The position numbers and the translations under genes were made by a program. From assembly GCA_040901465.1 (NCBI GenBank), contig JBBDYN010000053.1, forward strand, positions 186,001-250,000: a DNA stretch of 64,000 bases. Direction: 5' to 3'. Below, one piece after another: positions 1-8,235 of the stretch. Origin of the DNA: JAUSIF01 sp040901465 (GTDB lineage: Bacteria; Pseudomonadota; Alphaproteobacteria; Rhizobiales; Xanthobacteraceae). How positions within the stretch are numbered: the stretch's first letter is position 1; each line of letters begins with the position of its first letter. Below the pieces are notes generated by a model. The model was not told where the DNA came from. It ran no database searches and saw only the letters and a program-made list of their open reading frames with translations.

Positions 1-621
1 GGCGATGCGACGCTCGCGGAGACCGTGCACGAGACCGCGGTTCCGCGGCTGCACATCGCACCGTCGACTATGGATCTCTCCGGCTTCGAACTCGAGATCG
101 CGACCGCGCGCGATCGCGCGTACCGGCTGCGCAATGCGCTCGGGGCGCTTGGGCGTTCGACGCGCAACGCCGAAGGGAAGATGAGCGACGACGGCTACAG
201 CTACGCGCTCGTGGATTGTCCGCCATCTCTCAACTTGCTGACGATCAACGCGATGGCCGCCGCGGATGCGATCCTGGTTCCGCTCCAGTGCGAGTTCTTC
301 GCGCTCGAAGGACTGTCGCAGCTGATGAAGACCGTCGAGCAGGTGAAGAACAATCTCAACCCCGGCCTCACGATCCACGGCATTGTGCTCACCATGTACG
401 ATGTCCGAAACAACCTATCCGACCAGGTGGTCGCGGACGTGCGCCAGTTCTTCGGCGCCAAGGTCTACGACACGATCATCCCGCGCAACGTGCGCGTGTC
501 GGAAGCGCCGTCCTACGGCAAGCCGGTACTGCTCTATGATTTCAAGTGCGTCGGCAGCCAGGCTTATCTCAAGCTTGCGTCGGAGATCGTCCAACGTGAG
601 CGCACTTTGGCGGCGGCGTGA
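1..621 (+). CDS. parA: Chromosome-partitioning ATPase ParA (5'-truncated by window edge)
   Basis: ParA is a deviant-Walker ATPase that acts with ParB to move replicated origins to the cell poles. The reading frame is open from base 1, so the first in-window ATG at 25 is internal and the N-terminus with Walker A lies outside. The remaining 206 residues hold the Walker B-like DCPPSLNLLT motif and a typical ParA C-terminus (IIPRNVRVSEAPSYGKP, then a short tail). parB follows 46 bases downstream on the same strand. The parA-parB-holA-lptE-leuS order is familiar in alphaproteobacteria and suggests proximity to the origin. There is a somewhat long polar stretch before Walker B. Identification is firm; the missing N-terminus is a window artefact. 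Confidence 0.96.
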   Translation, partial: GDATLAETVHETAVPRLHIAPSTMDLSGFELEIATARDRAYRLRNALGALGRSTRNAEGKMSDDGYSYALVDCPPSLNLLTINAMAAADAILVPLQCEFFALEGLSQLMKTVEQVKNNLNPGLTIHGIVLTMYDVRNNLSDQVVADVRQFFGAKVYDTIIPRNVRVSEAPSYGKPVLLYDFKCVGSQAYLKLASEIVQRERTLAAA

Positions 622-667
622 AGGCGCGCCCCTGCTTGCCAATGAAATATCCGGACGGAGTTGAACC

Positions 668-1555
668 TTGACCATGGCGGAAGACGCGCCCCGATCGCGA
701 CTGGGACGAGGGCTCGCGGCGTTGATCGGCGACGTCGGCGACGAGAGCGCCGTGGTGGAGCGCGCACGCGGACAGCGGCGGATTCCCATTGAATTCCTGC
801 GCGCCAACCCGCGCAACCCGCGCCGTCACTACAACGAGGAGGAGCTGGAAGAGCTCGCCGCGTCGGTCAGGGCGAAAGGAATTCTGCAGCCAATCCTGGT
901 GCGTACGGTCATCGGCGTGCCCGATGCGTTCGAGATCATCGCCGGCGAGCGGCGCTGGCGCGCTGCGCAGCGCGCGGGCATGCATGATGTGCCGGTCATC
1001 CTGCTCGAGATCAGCGACAAGGAAGCGCTCGAGATCGCGATCATCGAGAACGTGCAGCGCACCGATCTCAATCCGCTGGAAGAGGCGCTCGGCTACGACT
1101 CGCTGATCGGGCAATTCAATTATGCGCAGGCCGACCTCGCGAAGATTCTCGGCAAGAGCCGCAGCCACATTGCCAACACGCTGCGGCTCCTGAAGCTTCC
1201 GGAAAGCGTGAAGAAGTATCTCGCCGAGGGCAAGCTCACGGCCGGCCATGCACGCGCGCTGCTCGCGCACGACAATCCGGAAGCACTCGCGAAAGCGATC
1301 ATCGAACAAGGTCTCAACGTGCGCGACGTTGAAGCGCTCGCGGGCGCCCAGGCCGAGGCGCGCGGCAAGCAGGCGAAGCGCCGCCCGCGCGGCGCGAAGA
1401 GCGCGGACGTGCGCGCGCTCGAACGGAAGCTCTCGGACGTGCTCGGCCTGATGGTCGAGATCAACCATCGCAGTGCGGGCGGCGAGATGCGGATTCGCTA
1501 CAAGACGCTCGAGCAACTGGACGCGGTGTGCCGCAAGCTCGGTGTGCGCCACTAA
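668..1555 (+). CDS. parB: Chromosome-partitioning protein ParB
   Basis: ParB binds parS sites, uses CTP to slide and spread along DNA, and stimulates ParA. The N-terminal SRLGRGLAALIGDV segment is the usual ParA-interacting region. The ParB/Sulfiredoxin core follows, with the GERRWRA CTP-binding box near residue 90, then a helix-turn-helix (LAKILGKSRSHIANTLRLL) and a C-terminal dimerisation tail. At about 295 residues it is family length. Two starts are possible: TTG at 668 lies 7 bases after a GGAG at 657-660, while ATG at 674 has a longer spacing. Spacing favours 668, and the difference is only two residues. It converges on holA with a 15-base gap. Confidence 0.96.
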   Translation: MTMAEDAPRSRLGRGLAALIGDVGDESAVVERARGQRRIPIEFLRANPRNPRRHYNEEELEELAASVRAKGILQPILVRTVIGVPDAFEIIAGERRWRAAQRAGMHDVPVILLEISDKEALEIAIIENVQRTDLNPLEEALGYDSLIGQFNYAQADLAKILGKSRSHIANTLRLLKLPESVKKYLAEGKLTAGHARALLAHDNPEALAKAIIEQGLNVRDVEALAGAQAEARGKQAKRRPRGAKSADVRALERKLSDVLGLMVEINHRSAGGEMRIRYKTLEQLDAVCRKLGVRH

Positions 1556-1570
1556 GTTACTGAAAACTCG

Positions 1571-2605
1571 CTAGTTATCGCTGCGTCGTTTGGTGCCGCG
1601 CGCGAGCGCGAGTATTTCGCGCTCGGCGATGGGTTCGGCAAGCTCCGATGAACGCCGCGCGGCGAGCGCAGCGGCGCCCAGCGCCGCGAGCGAGCGCTCC
1701 AGTGTTGCCGTGCCAAAGCGCGAGAGCGCGCGCTCGAAGCGCGCCTTGCGGCGAAAATGAATCCGCAATGCCGGATCCTCGACGATGCCGGAGGGACGCT
1801 CGCCGCGTTCGACACGCAGACTCAATTTATGCAGCGCCGCGATATGGCGGATGGCGGCGCCGATCACGCTGCTTGCCGCGATGCCCGCAGCGCGCGACTT
1901 GGCGAAAGCGGTGAGGGCGGCTTCGGCATCGCCGGCAGCGGCGGCGTCAACCACGTCTTCGAGCGCGAGCGCGGACGAGTCCGCGATCACGGCGCGCACA
2001 TCGTCGTACTCGATGCGCTTCCTGCCCTCGGCGTAGAGCATCAGTTTTTCGAGCTCGGAACGCGTGGCCAGCCGGTCGCCGCCGAGGAGGCTTACGAGAG
2101 TATCGCGCGCCTCGGCGTCGATCGCGAGGCCCGCGTCCCGCAGCGTGCGTTCGACGAGACGCGCAAGATCGCGCTCGGTATCGGCATAGCAAGGGATCGC
2201 CGCGGCGGCGGGCGACGATTCCACGAGCTTCCGGAGCGGCGCGCCCTTGCGCAGGTCGCCGGCCTCGATCACGACCAGCGTATCCTTCGGCGGATCGGCG
2301 AGCAGGCTCTCGAGCGCGTCGTTGAAGCCGCGGCCCCCGGCGCGAACGTGCACGAGGCGGCGCCCGCCGAACAGGCCGATGGTGCGGGCCTCGTCGGCGA
2401 GCCGGCCGGGGTCGCTCGCGAGCAAATCGCCCTCGAGGGTTACGACGGAGAAGGGATCGGAAGAATCGGCGCTGGCGACATGCAACAGCGCCTCGACGCG
2501 TTCGCGCACGAGGCCGAGATCGGGGCCGTAGATGAGGACGACGGGGCGGCGCGCATCGGGGCGGGCGAGGAAGCTCTCGATGTCGCCGGCGCGAAGCGCG
2601 ACCAC
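1571..2605 (-). CDS. holA: DNA polymerase III subunit delta
   Basis: The delta subunit of the clamp loader opens the beta sliding clamp during replication. The 344 residues match the family length. The N-terminus reads VVLIYGPDLGLVRERVEAL, followed by the degenerate AAA+ region (TLVVIEAGDLRKGAPLRKL) and the C-terminal collar domain. It lies 13 bases after lptE on the same strand and is probably co-transcribed with leuS and lptE, an arrangement common in alphaproteobacteria. As usual for delta, no functional Walker A is seen. Confidence rests on sequence style plus conserved context. Confidence 0.93.
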   Translation of the reverse strand: MVALRAGDIESFLARPDARRPVVLIYGPDLGLVRERVEALLHVASADSSDPFSVVTLEGDLLASDPGRLADEARTIGLFGGRRLVHVRAGGRGFNDALESLLADPPKDTLVVIEAGDLRKGAPLRKLVESSPAAAAIPCYADTERDLARLVERTLRDAGLAIDAEARDTLVSLLGGDRLATRSELEKLMLYAEGRKRIEYDDVRAVIADSSALALEDVVDAAAAGDAEAALTAFAKSRAAGIAASSVIGAAIRHIAALHKLSLRVERGERPSGIVEDPALRIHFRRKARFERALSRFGTATLERSLAALGAAALAARRSSELAEPIAEREILALARGTKRRSDN

Positions 2606-2618
2606 GGACGCGGGCCGC

Positions 2619-3164
2619 TCAGGTGCGGGTCAGGAAGAACGACGCGAGGCGCGAGCGGATTTGCTCAGCCACGACCTTGGCGGCGCGGTTCTCGGCGTCG
2701 CGCACCGCGCGCACGTTGGCGTAGCGCTGCTGACTGCGGTCGAGGGAGACGCGCGCGAGCGCCTGTTCGGTCAGCACAGTACGATCCTTGACGACGTCAT
2801 GCAGCTTATAGGTGACGTCGAAGGACACCATCTGCGCAACCGGGCGACCGGACTCCGTGTCGATGATCGGGTTGAACGAACTGACATTGGCGACGAGCGT
2901 GAGGCGATACGGTGCGTCGCGCTGATTGCCTTCGCCGCCGGTCAATTCATAGATGAGGTCGTTGCGGAGCTCGTTGCCGATGCGGCCGTCGATCGAGGCG
3001 ACGTCGACGTCGCGCAAGGCGTCGCGCAGCGACGGCCCGCTGCCGAACAGCGGCGTCTGCGCATACATCGGCTGAAACGAGCAACCGCCGCCGGCGGCCG
3101 CGAGCAAGCCAGCTGCGACCAGGCCTGGTCGAAGAAGTCGGGATACGCTCTCAAGCGACAACAT
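2619..3164 (-). CDS. lptE: LPS-assembly lipoprotein LptE
   Basis: LptE plugs the LptD barrel and helps place lipopolysaccharide in the outer leaflet of the outer membrane. The protein has 181 residues. A hydrophobic N-terminus (residues 13-27) ends in GGG-Cys28, a loose lipobox, followed by SFQPMYA, which is typical of the alphaproteobacterial family. The rest is the expected LptE fold with no other recognisable domain. Its start codon lies inside the 3' end of leuS (14-base overlap), so translation is probably coupled. The position between leuS and holA strongly supports the assignment. Confidence 0.92.
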   Translation of the reverse strand: MLSLESVSRLLRPGLVAAGLLAAAGGGCSFQPMYAQTPLFGSGPSLRDALRDVDVASIDGRIGNELRNDLIYELTGGEGNQRDAPYRLTLVANVSSFNPIIDTESGRPVAQMVSFDVTYKLHDVVKDRTVLTEQALARVSLDRSQQRYANVRAVRDAENRAAKVVAEQIRSRLASFFLTRT

Positions 3165-6045
3165 TCACGATCCTCTGCGGCACGACGATGATACGCTTGG
3201 GCTGCTTGCCATCAAGCGCCCGCTGAACGGGCTCGAGGGCAAGCACGGCGGCCTCAATCTCGGGGTAGGCCGCGTCGCGTGCGACCGTGACATCGGCGCG
3301 TTTCTTGCCGTTGACCTGAACGGGGAGGGTGATTGTGTCCTCGACGAGGAGTTCCCGTTCGAGCGCGGGCCAGGATGCCTCGGCCACGAGCTTCTTGTGG
3401 CCGAGTGCCGCCCAGCATTCCTCGGCCAGGTGCGGCATCATGGGCTCGACGAGGCGCATCAAAATTTCGCCCGCCTCGCGGAACGCCGCGGCCAAATCGG
3501 CGGAAACGGCCTTCGCCGCGCGCGCGTCCACGACGGCGCCGCCGAGCACGTTCGCCAATTCGTAAATCTGCGCGACGCCGCGATTGAAACGCAGACGCTC
3601 GATGTCTTCGCTCACGCGCGCGAGGGCCGCGTGGGCGCACTTGCGCACGGCGAGTGCCGGCTCGCCGTAACTCGCGGGACGCGGCGAACCCACGGGCGCG
3701 GCGAGTCCCGCAAGATCGTTCGCGAGCCGGTAGAGACGCTGCACGAAACGATACGAACCCTGCACGCCTTCCTCGGTCCAGATCACGTCACGGTCGGGGG
3801 GACTGTCCGACAACATGAACCAGCGAGCGGTATCGGCGCCGTAGGTCGAAAGTATGTCGTCGGGGTCGACCGTATTGCGCTTGGATTTCGACATTTTCTC
3901 GATCGGGCCGATCGTGAGCTGTTCGCCATTTTCGAGCAGGATTGCGCGGCGCTTGTCGCCGACGGCCTCGACCCGGACCTCGGCCGGGGTCGCAAACGTG
4001 CCGTCCTTCTTCTCGTAGGTTTCGTGCACCACCATGCCCTGGGTGAAGAGGCCCTTGAACGGCTCCTCGACGTGGGCGTGGCCGGTGGCCTTCATCGCGC
4101 GCGTGAAGAATCGCGAATAGAGCAGATGCAAAATCGCGTGCTCGACGCCGCCGATATACTGATCGACCGGCATCCAGTATTTCTCGGCCTTCGGATCGGT
4201 CGGCGTGTTAGCTTCGGGTGCGGTGAAACGCAAAAAGTACCAGGACGAGTCAACGAACGTGTCCATGGTGTCGGTCTCGCGCCGCGCGGGCTTGTTGCAA
4301 ATCGGGCAGCGGACGTTTTTCCAGGTCGGGTGACGGTCGAGTGGATTGCCCGGGCGGTCGAACTCGATGTCCTCCGGCAACTCGACCGGCAAATCTTTCT
4401 CGGGTACGGGTACGGCGTCATGCCGGTCGCAATGGATGACCGGAATCGGGCAGCCCCAGTAGCGCTGGCGCGAGATGCCCCAGTCACGCAGGCGAAATTG
4501 AATCTGGCGCTGGCCTACAGGAACAGGTTGTGTGAGTTGCAGCATCTTGCGGTCCTCAAACTGCTCCTTCCGTCCAATGACGAAGCGGTCAAAATACCGG
4601 TGATTCGCTATCCAATGACCGGACCCGAGCCTCCATTGATAGGAATTCGAGTCGAACTCCCAACGTACATCAAACGGTGGCGGCGGCGGATTGCCGTGAG
4701 CATCTTTCAGGTCAGGGGTAACTAAGGCCGCTGGCCCTTCCGCTGTTGCTCCTCGCTCCTCTGTCCCGAGCGGGAGCCGCAACTCGTACCCCCAAATCTC
4801 CTTCTCCAGTCGACTTGCCACTTTTTCCTTTGCTTGCGTCACCGTCATGCCGTCGAGGAAACGCGAATTGATCATCGTGCCGGTTTCGTCCTCGTAAGCT
4901 TTGTCAGTGATGACGAATGATTTCAGGCCAACGCCTGGTGGGCAGACTACCGGCGTGTTCCCAAGGCCGTACTTGTTGGCGAAGTCGAGGTCGCGTTGGT
5001 CATGAGCCGGGCACCCAAATATTGCGCCAGTCCCGTATTCCATCACGACGAAATTGGTGATGTAGACCGGCAGCGTCCAACTGGGATCGAAGGGATGGAT
5101 TGCACGGATGCCGGTGTCGATCCCCAACTTCTCCTGCGTTTCAATGATTTCCTGTGCCGTGGCATGCCGCATGCTTTGCGCGCTGAAAGCGGCGAGCTTG
5201 GCGGTCGTGCTTGAAGCCGCAAGTGCGACTACATGATCGGGCGCGAGAGCTATGAACTTGGCACCAAACAGTGTGTCTGGCCGAGTGGTGTAGACTTCGA
5301 TTTCTTTCTCTTGCAGTGGGGCAGTCGCGGGGTCCAGCCTGAATTTGATCTTCAGGCCTTCGGAGCGACCGATCCAATTGCGCTGCATGACACGGACTTT
5401 CTCCGGCCAGCGGTCGAGCTTATCGAGCGCGTCGAGCAACTCCTGCGAATAGCGCGTGATCTTGAACACCCATTGAGCCATCACCCGCTGCTCAATCTCG
5501 GCGCCGGAACGCCAGCCACGGCCGTCAATCACTTGCTCATTCGCGAGCACGGTCTGATCGACCGGGTCCCAATTGACCTTTCGCTTTTCGTGTTCGACGA
5601 GGCCAGCCTTCCAGAAGTCGAGAAACATCTTCTGCTGATGCCGGTAGTAACTTGGATCGCAGGTAGCGAGCTCGCGGCTCCAGTCGAGTGAGAAGCCCAT
5701 GGACTTGAGCTGCGATTTCATCGCGGCGATATTTTCGTAGGTCCAGGTCTTGGGATGGACCTTGTTCGCCATGGCCGCGTTCTCGGCCGGCATGCCGAAC
5801 GCGTCCCAACCCATTGGATGCAACACGTTGTTGCCCTTGGCGCGCATGTAGCGCGCGACCACGTCGCCCATGGTGTAGTTGCGCACGTGGCCCATGTGGA
5901 TGCGCCCGGACGGATAGGGGAACATCTCGAGCACGTAGTATTTCGGGCGCGGGTCGTCGTTGCGCGTCTTGAAGATTTCGCGCTGTTCCCAGACGCGCTG
6001 CCAACGGGGCTCGGCTTCGCGGGCGTTGTAGCGTTCGCTTTTCAT
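3151..6045 (-). CDS. leuS: Leucyl-tRNA synthetase with an extra ~90-residue insertion
   Basis: Class Ia synthetase that charges tRNA-Leu and edits mischarged products. The start at 6045 (MKSERYN) is chosen because the family begins ERYNAREAEPRWQ; the frame stays open upstream but that extension does not look like LeuS. Visible features are the HMGH (HIGH) motif near residue 50, the CP1 editing domain (about 220-415), RLRDWGISRQRYWG at about 518, KMSKS near 720, and the anticodon-binding and C-terminal domains. The product is 964 residues, whereas about 870-880 is usual in this group. The excess is a block at about residues 417-509, between the editing domain and the catalytic core, where relatives have a short linker. 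DNA from about 4500 to 5650 is also clearly lower in GC than the flanks. All catalytic motifs are present, so the enzyme should be functional. Confidence 0.97.
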   Translation of the reverse strand: MKSERYNAREAEPRWQRVWEQREIFKTRNDDPRPKYYVLEMFPYPSGRIHMGHVRNYTMGDVVARYMRAKGNNVLHPMGWDAFGMPAENAAMANKVHPKTWTYENIAAMKSQLKSMGFSLDWSRELATCDPSYYRHQQKMFLDFWKAGLVEHEKRKVNWDPVDQTVLANEQVIDGRGWRSGAEIEQRVMAQWVFKITRYSQELLDALDKLDRWPEKVRVMQRNWIGRSEGLKIKFRLDPATAPLQEKEIEVYTTRPDTLFGAKFIALAPDHVVALAASSTTAKLAAFSAQSMRHATAQEIIETQEKLGIDTGIRAIHPFDPSWTLPVYITNFVVMEYGTGAIFGCPAHDQRDLDFANKYGLGNTPVVCPPGVGLKSFVITDKAYEDETGTMINSRFLDGMTVTQAKEKVASRLEKEIWGYELRLPLGTEERGATAEGPAALVTPDLKDAHGNPPPPPFDVRWEFDSNSYQWRLGSGHWIANHRYFDRFVIGRKEQFEDRKMLQLTQPVPVGQRQIQFRLRDWGISRQRYWGCPIPVIHCDRHDAVPVPEKDLPVELPEDIEFDRPGNPLDRHPTWKNVRCPICNKPARRETDTMDTFVDSSWYFLRFTAPEANTPTDPKAEKYWMPVDQYIGGVEHAILHLLYSRFFTRAMKATGHAHVEEPFKGLFTQGMVVHETYEKKDGTFATPAEVRVEAVGDKRRAILLENGEQLTIGPIEKMSKSKRNTVDPDDILSTYGADTARWFMLSDSPPDRDVIWTEEGVQGSYRFVQRLYRLANDLAGLAAPVGSPRPASYGEPALAVRKCAHAALARVSEDIERLRFNRGVAQIYELANVLGGAVVDARAAKAVSADLAAAFREAGEILMRLVEPMMPHLAEECWAALGHKKLVAEASWPALERELLVEDTITLPVQVNGKKRADVTVARDAAYPEIEAAVLALEPVQRALDGKQPKRIIVVPQRIVNVVA
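4519..4797 (-). other. Insertion within LeuS (about residues 417-509)
   Basis: In-frame segment with no counterpart that I recall in other alphaproteobacterial LeuS proteins. It follows the SRLEKE end of the CP1 domain and precedes QRQIQFRLRDWG. It contains a run of five prolines (HGNPPPPPFD) and a Tyr/Trp/Arg-rich hydrophilic stretch with a charged GRKEQFEDRK section. I recognise no domain in it. It is not the leucine-specific domain, which sits close to KMSKS. Confidence 0.7.
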
Positions 6046-6180
6046 CGATTTCGTGCGGGCGGTGGCTGGCCGGATTTGACTAGGACATGAAAAAGCTTCA
6101 CCGGTCAACGCTTTGCGGGCGAACCCGCGATGCCGGATCGCTGCGGCTATACAATAATGCGGTGAAGCGGAGACTGGCAC

Positions 6181-6855
6181 TTGCCGAACGACGAAGACGC
6201 CGCGCGCGGCTTGCGGGAAGTGCGCGCCGAGATCGAAAAGGCCTGCCGCGAGGCCGGGCGCGAGCCGAGCTCGGTCACACTCGTTGCGATCAGCAAGACG
6301 TTCGCTGCGGAGGCGATCTTGCCGGTGGTCGGCGCGGGGCAGCGTGCGTTCGGGGAAAACCGCGTGCAGGAGGCGAAAGCCAAATGGCCGACCTTGCGCG
6401 AGCGTTTTCCCGACATCGAATTGCATCTCGTCGGGCCGCTGCAATCGAACAAGGCGCGCGAAGCGGTCGCGCTGTTCGACGCGATTCACACCGTCGACCG
6501 GCCGAAAATCGCGCAGGCGCTAGCGGACGAGATCGCGACACAGGGCAGGCGGCCGAAATTGTTCGTCGAGATCAATACCGGCGCCGAGCCGCAGAAGGCG
6601 GGCGTCTTGCCCGAGGCGGCAGACGCCTTCATCGCCGAGTGCCGTAACAACTATGGTCTTTCCATCGAAGGTTTGATGTGCATCCCCCGGCTCGACGAGG
6701 CGCCGGCGCCGCATTTCGCGCTGACCGCCAAGATTGCCAGGCGAAACGGGCTCGCGCTCCTATCCATGGGCATGAGTGCGGACTTCGCATCCGCGATCGC
6801 CTTTGGAGCGACGCATGTACGGATCGGCACGGCGATTTTCGGAGCGCGTGGCTGA
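6181..6855 (+). CDS. yggS: Pyridoxal-phosphate homeostasis protein, YggS/PLPBP family
   Basis: Single-domain alanine-racemase-fold protein that binds PLP and buffers its supply. The 224 residues include VTLVAISKTF (PLP-lysine region), FGENRVQEAKAKW, WHLVG-like HLVGPLQSNKAR, GLMCIPR and the C-terminal LSMGMSADFASAI...RIGTAIFG. All are hallmark family motifs. The start is TTG at 6181, the first start after an in-frame stop at 6163; a GGAGAC lies 8 bases before it. It is transcribed divergently from leuS across 135 bases and converges with the next gene with a single base between stop codons. Confidence 0.95.
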   Translation: MPNDEDAARGLREVRAEIEKACREAGREPSSVTLVAISKTFAAEAILPVVGAGQRAFGENRVQEAKAKWPTLRERFPDIELHLVGPLQSNKAREAVALFDAIHTVDRPKIAQALADEIATQGRRPKLFVEINTGAEPQKAGVLPEAADAFIAECRNNYGLSIEGLMCIPRLDEAPAPHFALTAKIARRNGLALLSMGMSADFASAIAFGATHVRIGTAIFGARG

Positions 6856-6856
6856 G

Positions 6857-7396
6857 TCAGCCGATCGCGATCGTCGCGTGCGTGGGCAGGCGAGCAAGCA
6901 ACCGTTTCAAGGCGGGCGCCTCGAGCGCGACGCAGCCGGCCGTCGGCGAAAGCCCCTCGTGCGCCACGTGAATAAAGACAGCGCTGCCGCGGCCGGCGAC
7001 GCGCGGGCGCGTGTTGTGGTCGAGTTCGATCAGGAGATCATAGAGATGATCGTCGCGCCAAAGACGGTCGGCGCGGCTCGATGGCGAGAGCTTGACCGCG
7101 CGATTGTAGCGGCGGTCGCCGGGGTCTTCGCACCAGGCGTCGTCGCGGCCGATCGCGCGCGTGGGTAGATTTGTACGCGGGCGCGGCATGCGGTCGGCAC
7201 GCCACCAAAGCCGTACGAGCCGGAAACGCCCGCGCGGGGTCGCGCCGTCGCCTTCGAACTTGTTCGCCCTGATGCCGGATCGGCCGAGCGCGACCGGGAG
7301 CGAAGGCGGGCCCATGTGCAATATGCCGCGCGTGTGGTTTCCCGGCGCGCGCGCGACGCGCAACGTCGCACCGCGGCGTCGCTTCGCTCCGTTCAC
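6857..7396 (-). CDS. L,D-transpeptidase (YkuD) catalytic-domain protein, no clear signal peptide
   Basis: The YkuD fold cross-links peptidoglycan or attaches proteins to it through an active-site cysteine. The hallmark is near the C-terminus: HVAHEG-LSPTAGC, i.e. His, then Ser-x-x-x-Gly-Cys with the catalytic Cys. Upstream are GDGATPRGRF and the YDLLIELDHN segment, typical of the short YkuD-only subfamily. The start is taken as GTG at 7396 (VNGAKRRRG), giving 179 residues; no ATG lies nearer the expected N-terminus. No convincing signal peptide is visible, which is odd for an enzyme of the periplasm, although I believe this subfamily often lacks one. It is transcribed divergently from the response regulator at 7547. 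Confidence 0.85.
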   Translation of the reverse strand: MNGAKRRRGATLRVARAPGNHTRGILHMGPPSLPVALGRSGIRANKFEGDGATPRGRFRLVRLWWRADRMPRPRTNLPTRAIGRDDAWCEDPGDRRYNRAVKLSPSSRADRLWRDDHLYDLLIELDHNTRPRVAGRGSAVFIHVAHEGLSPTAGCVALEAPALKRLLARLPTHATIAIG

Positions 7397-7546
7397 GTTT
7401 CGAATAGCCGATGTAGGCCGCACTTGCCTCGCTCTCTTTCGTGGTCTAGTTCCGCGCGTCCGGAATTGGTCGAAATATGCTCGGCCGGCGCCATGTGGCC
7501 CGGCCCTGATAGTGTTGTACACTCGGCCTGCCGCACAGGGGAATTG

Positions 7547-8233
7547 ATGGCCAACGCACGCAAAATCCTCGTGGTTGACGACGATCCGGAGCTGCGCGAC
7601 GCGCTCGTGCAGCAGCTCGCCTTGCATGAGGAATTCGAGACGAATGCGGTTGAGACCGCGCAGGCGGCGCTGCAGGAGTCGAAGGCAGGCCACATCGATC
7701 TCGTCATCATGGATGTCGGGCTGCCGGACATGGATGGGCGCGACGCGGTGCGCGTCTTGCGCAAGAATGGATTCAAGGCGCCGGTGATCATGCTGACCGG
7801 CCACGGCACGGACTCCGACACGATCCTTGGGCTCGAAGCGGGCGCGAACGACTACGTGCCGAAGCCGTTTCGTTTCGCGGTGCTGCTTGCGCGCATTCGC
7901 GCGCAATTGCGCAGCCACGAGGCGAGCGAGGACGCGATCTTTCCGATCGGACCGTATAGTTTCCGGCCTGGCGCCAAGCTGCTCGTCAACGAACGCGGAT
8001 CGAAAATCCGCCTGACGGACAAGGAAACCGCGATTCTGCGCTATCTCTACCGCGCCGGGCAGCGGCCGGTTTCGCGCGAAGTGCTTCTGCAGGAAGTGTG
8101 GGGCTATAATTCCGGCGTGACCACGCATACGCTTGAGACCCACATCTACCGGCTGCGCCAGAAGATCGAGAAGGATCCGGCGAACGCGCTCCTGCTCGTC
8201 ACCGAAGCCGGCGGCTACAAGCTCGTCCCATAG
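7547..8233 (+). CDS. OmpR-family response regulator, no adjacent histidine kinase
   Basis: Two-domain transcription factor of 228 residues. The receiver domain (1-120) has the acidic pair in VVDDDPE, the phospho-acceptor Asp in IMDVGLPDMDG near residue 56, Thr in MLTGHG and Lys in VPKPF. The C-terminal winged helix (about 140-226) contains RLTDKETAILRYL and the recognition-helix region TLETHIYRLRQKIE. The ATG at 7547 follows AGGGGA at a good distance; the longer open frame upstream is not used. No sensor kinase lies nearby. The next gene, 2 bases downstream, encodes a cyclic-nucleotide-binding protein and must be co-transcribed. It could be a CenR-like regulator, but I cannot establish that. 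Confidence 0.9.
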   Translation: MANARKILVVDDDPELRDALVQQLALHEEFETNAVETAQAALQESKAGHIDLVIMDVGLPDMDGRDAVRVLRKNGFKAPVIMLTGHGTDSDTILGLEAGANDYVPKPFRFAVLLARIRAQLRSHEASEDAIFPIGPYSFRPGAKLLVNERGSKIRLTDKETAILRYLYRAGQRPVSREVLLQEVWGYNSGVTTHTLETHIYRLRQKIEKDPANALLLVTEAGGYKLVP

Positions 8234-8235
8234 AA

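Noticed and set aside
569..1552. 327-codon minus-strand open frame opposite parB
   Set aside because: It is a shadow of parB; high GC keeps the antisense frame open. The parB motifs are unmistakable on the plus strand.
3397..4725. 442-codon plus-strand open frame opposite leuS
   Set aside because: Antisense shadow of LeuS; the translated sequence has no domain-like character and covers conserved LeuS motifs such as KMSKS.
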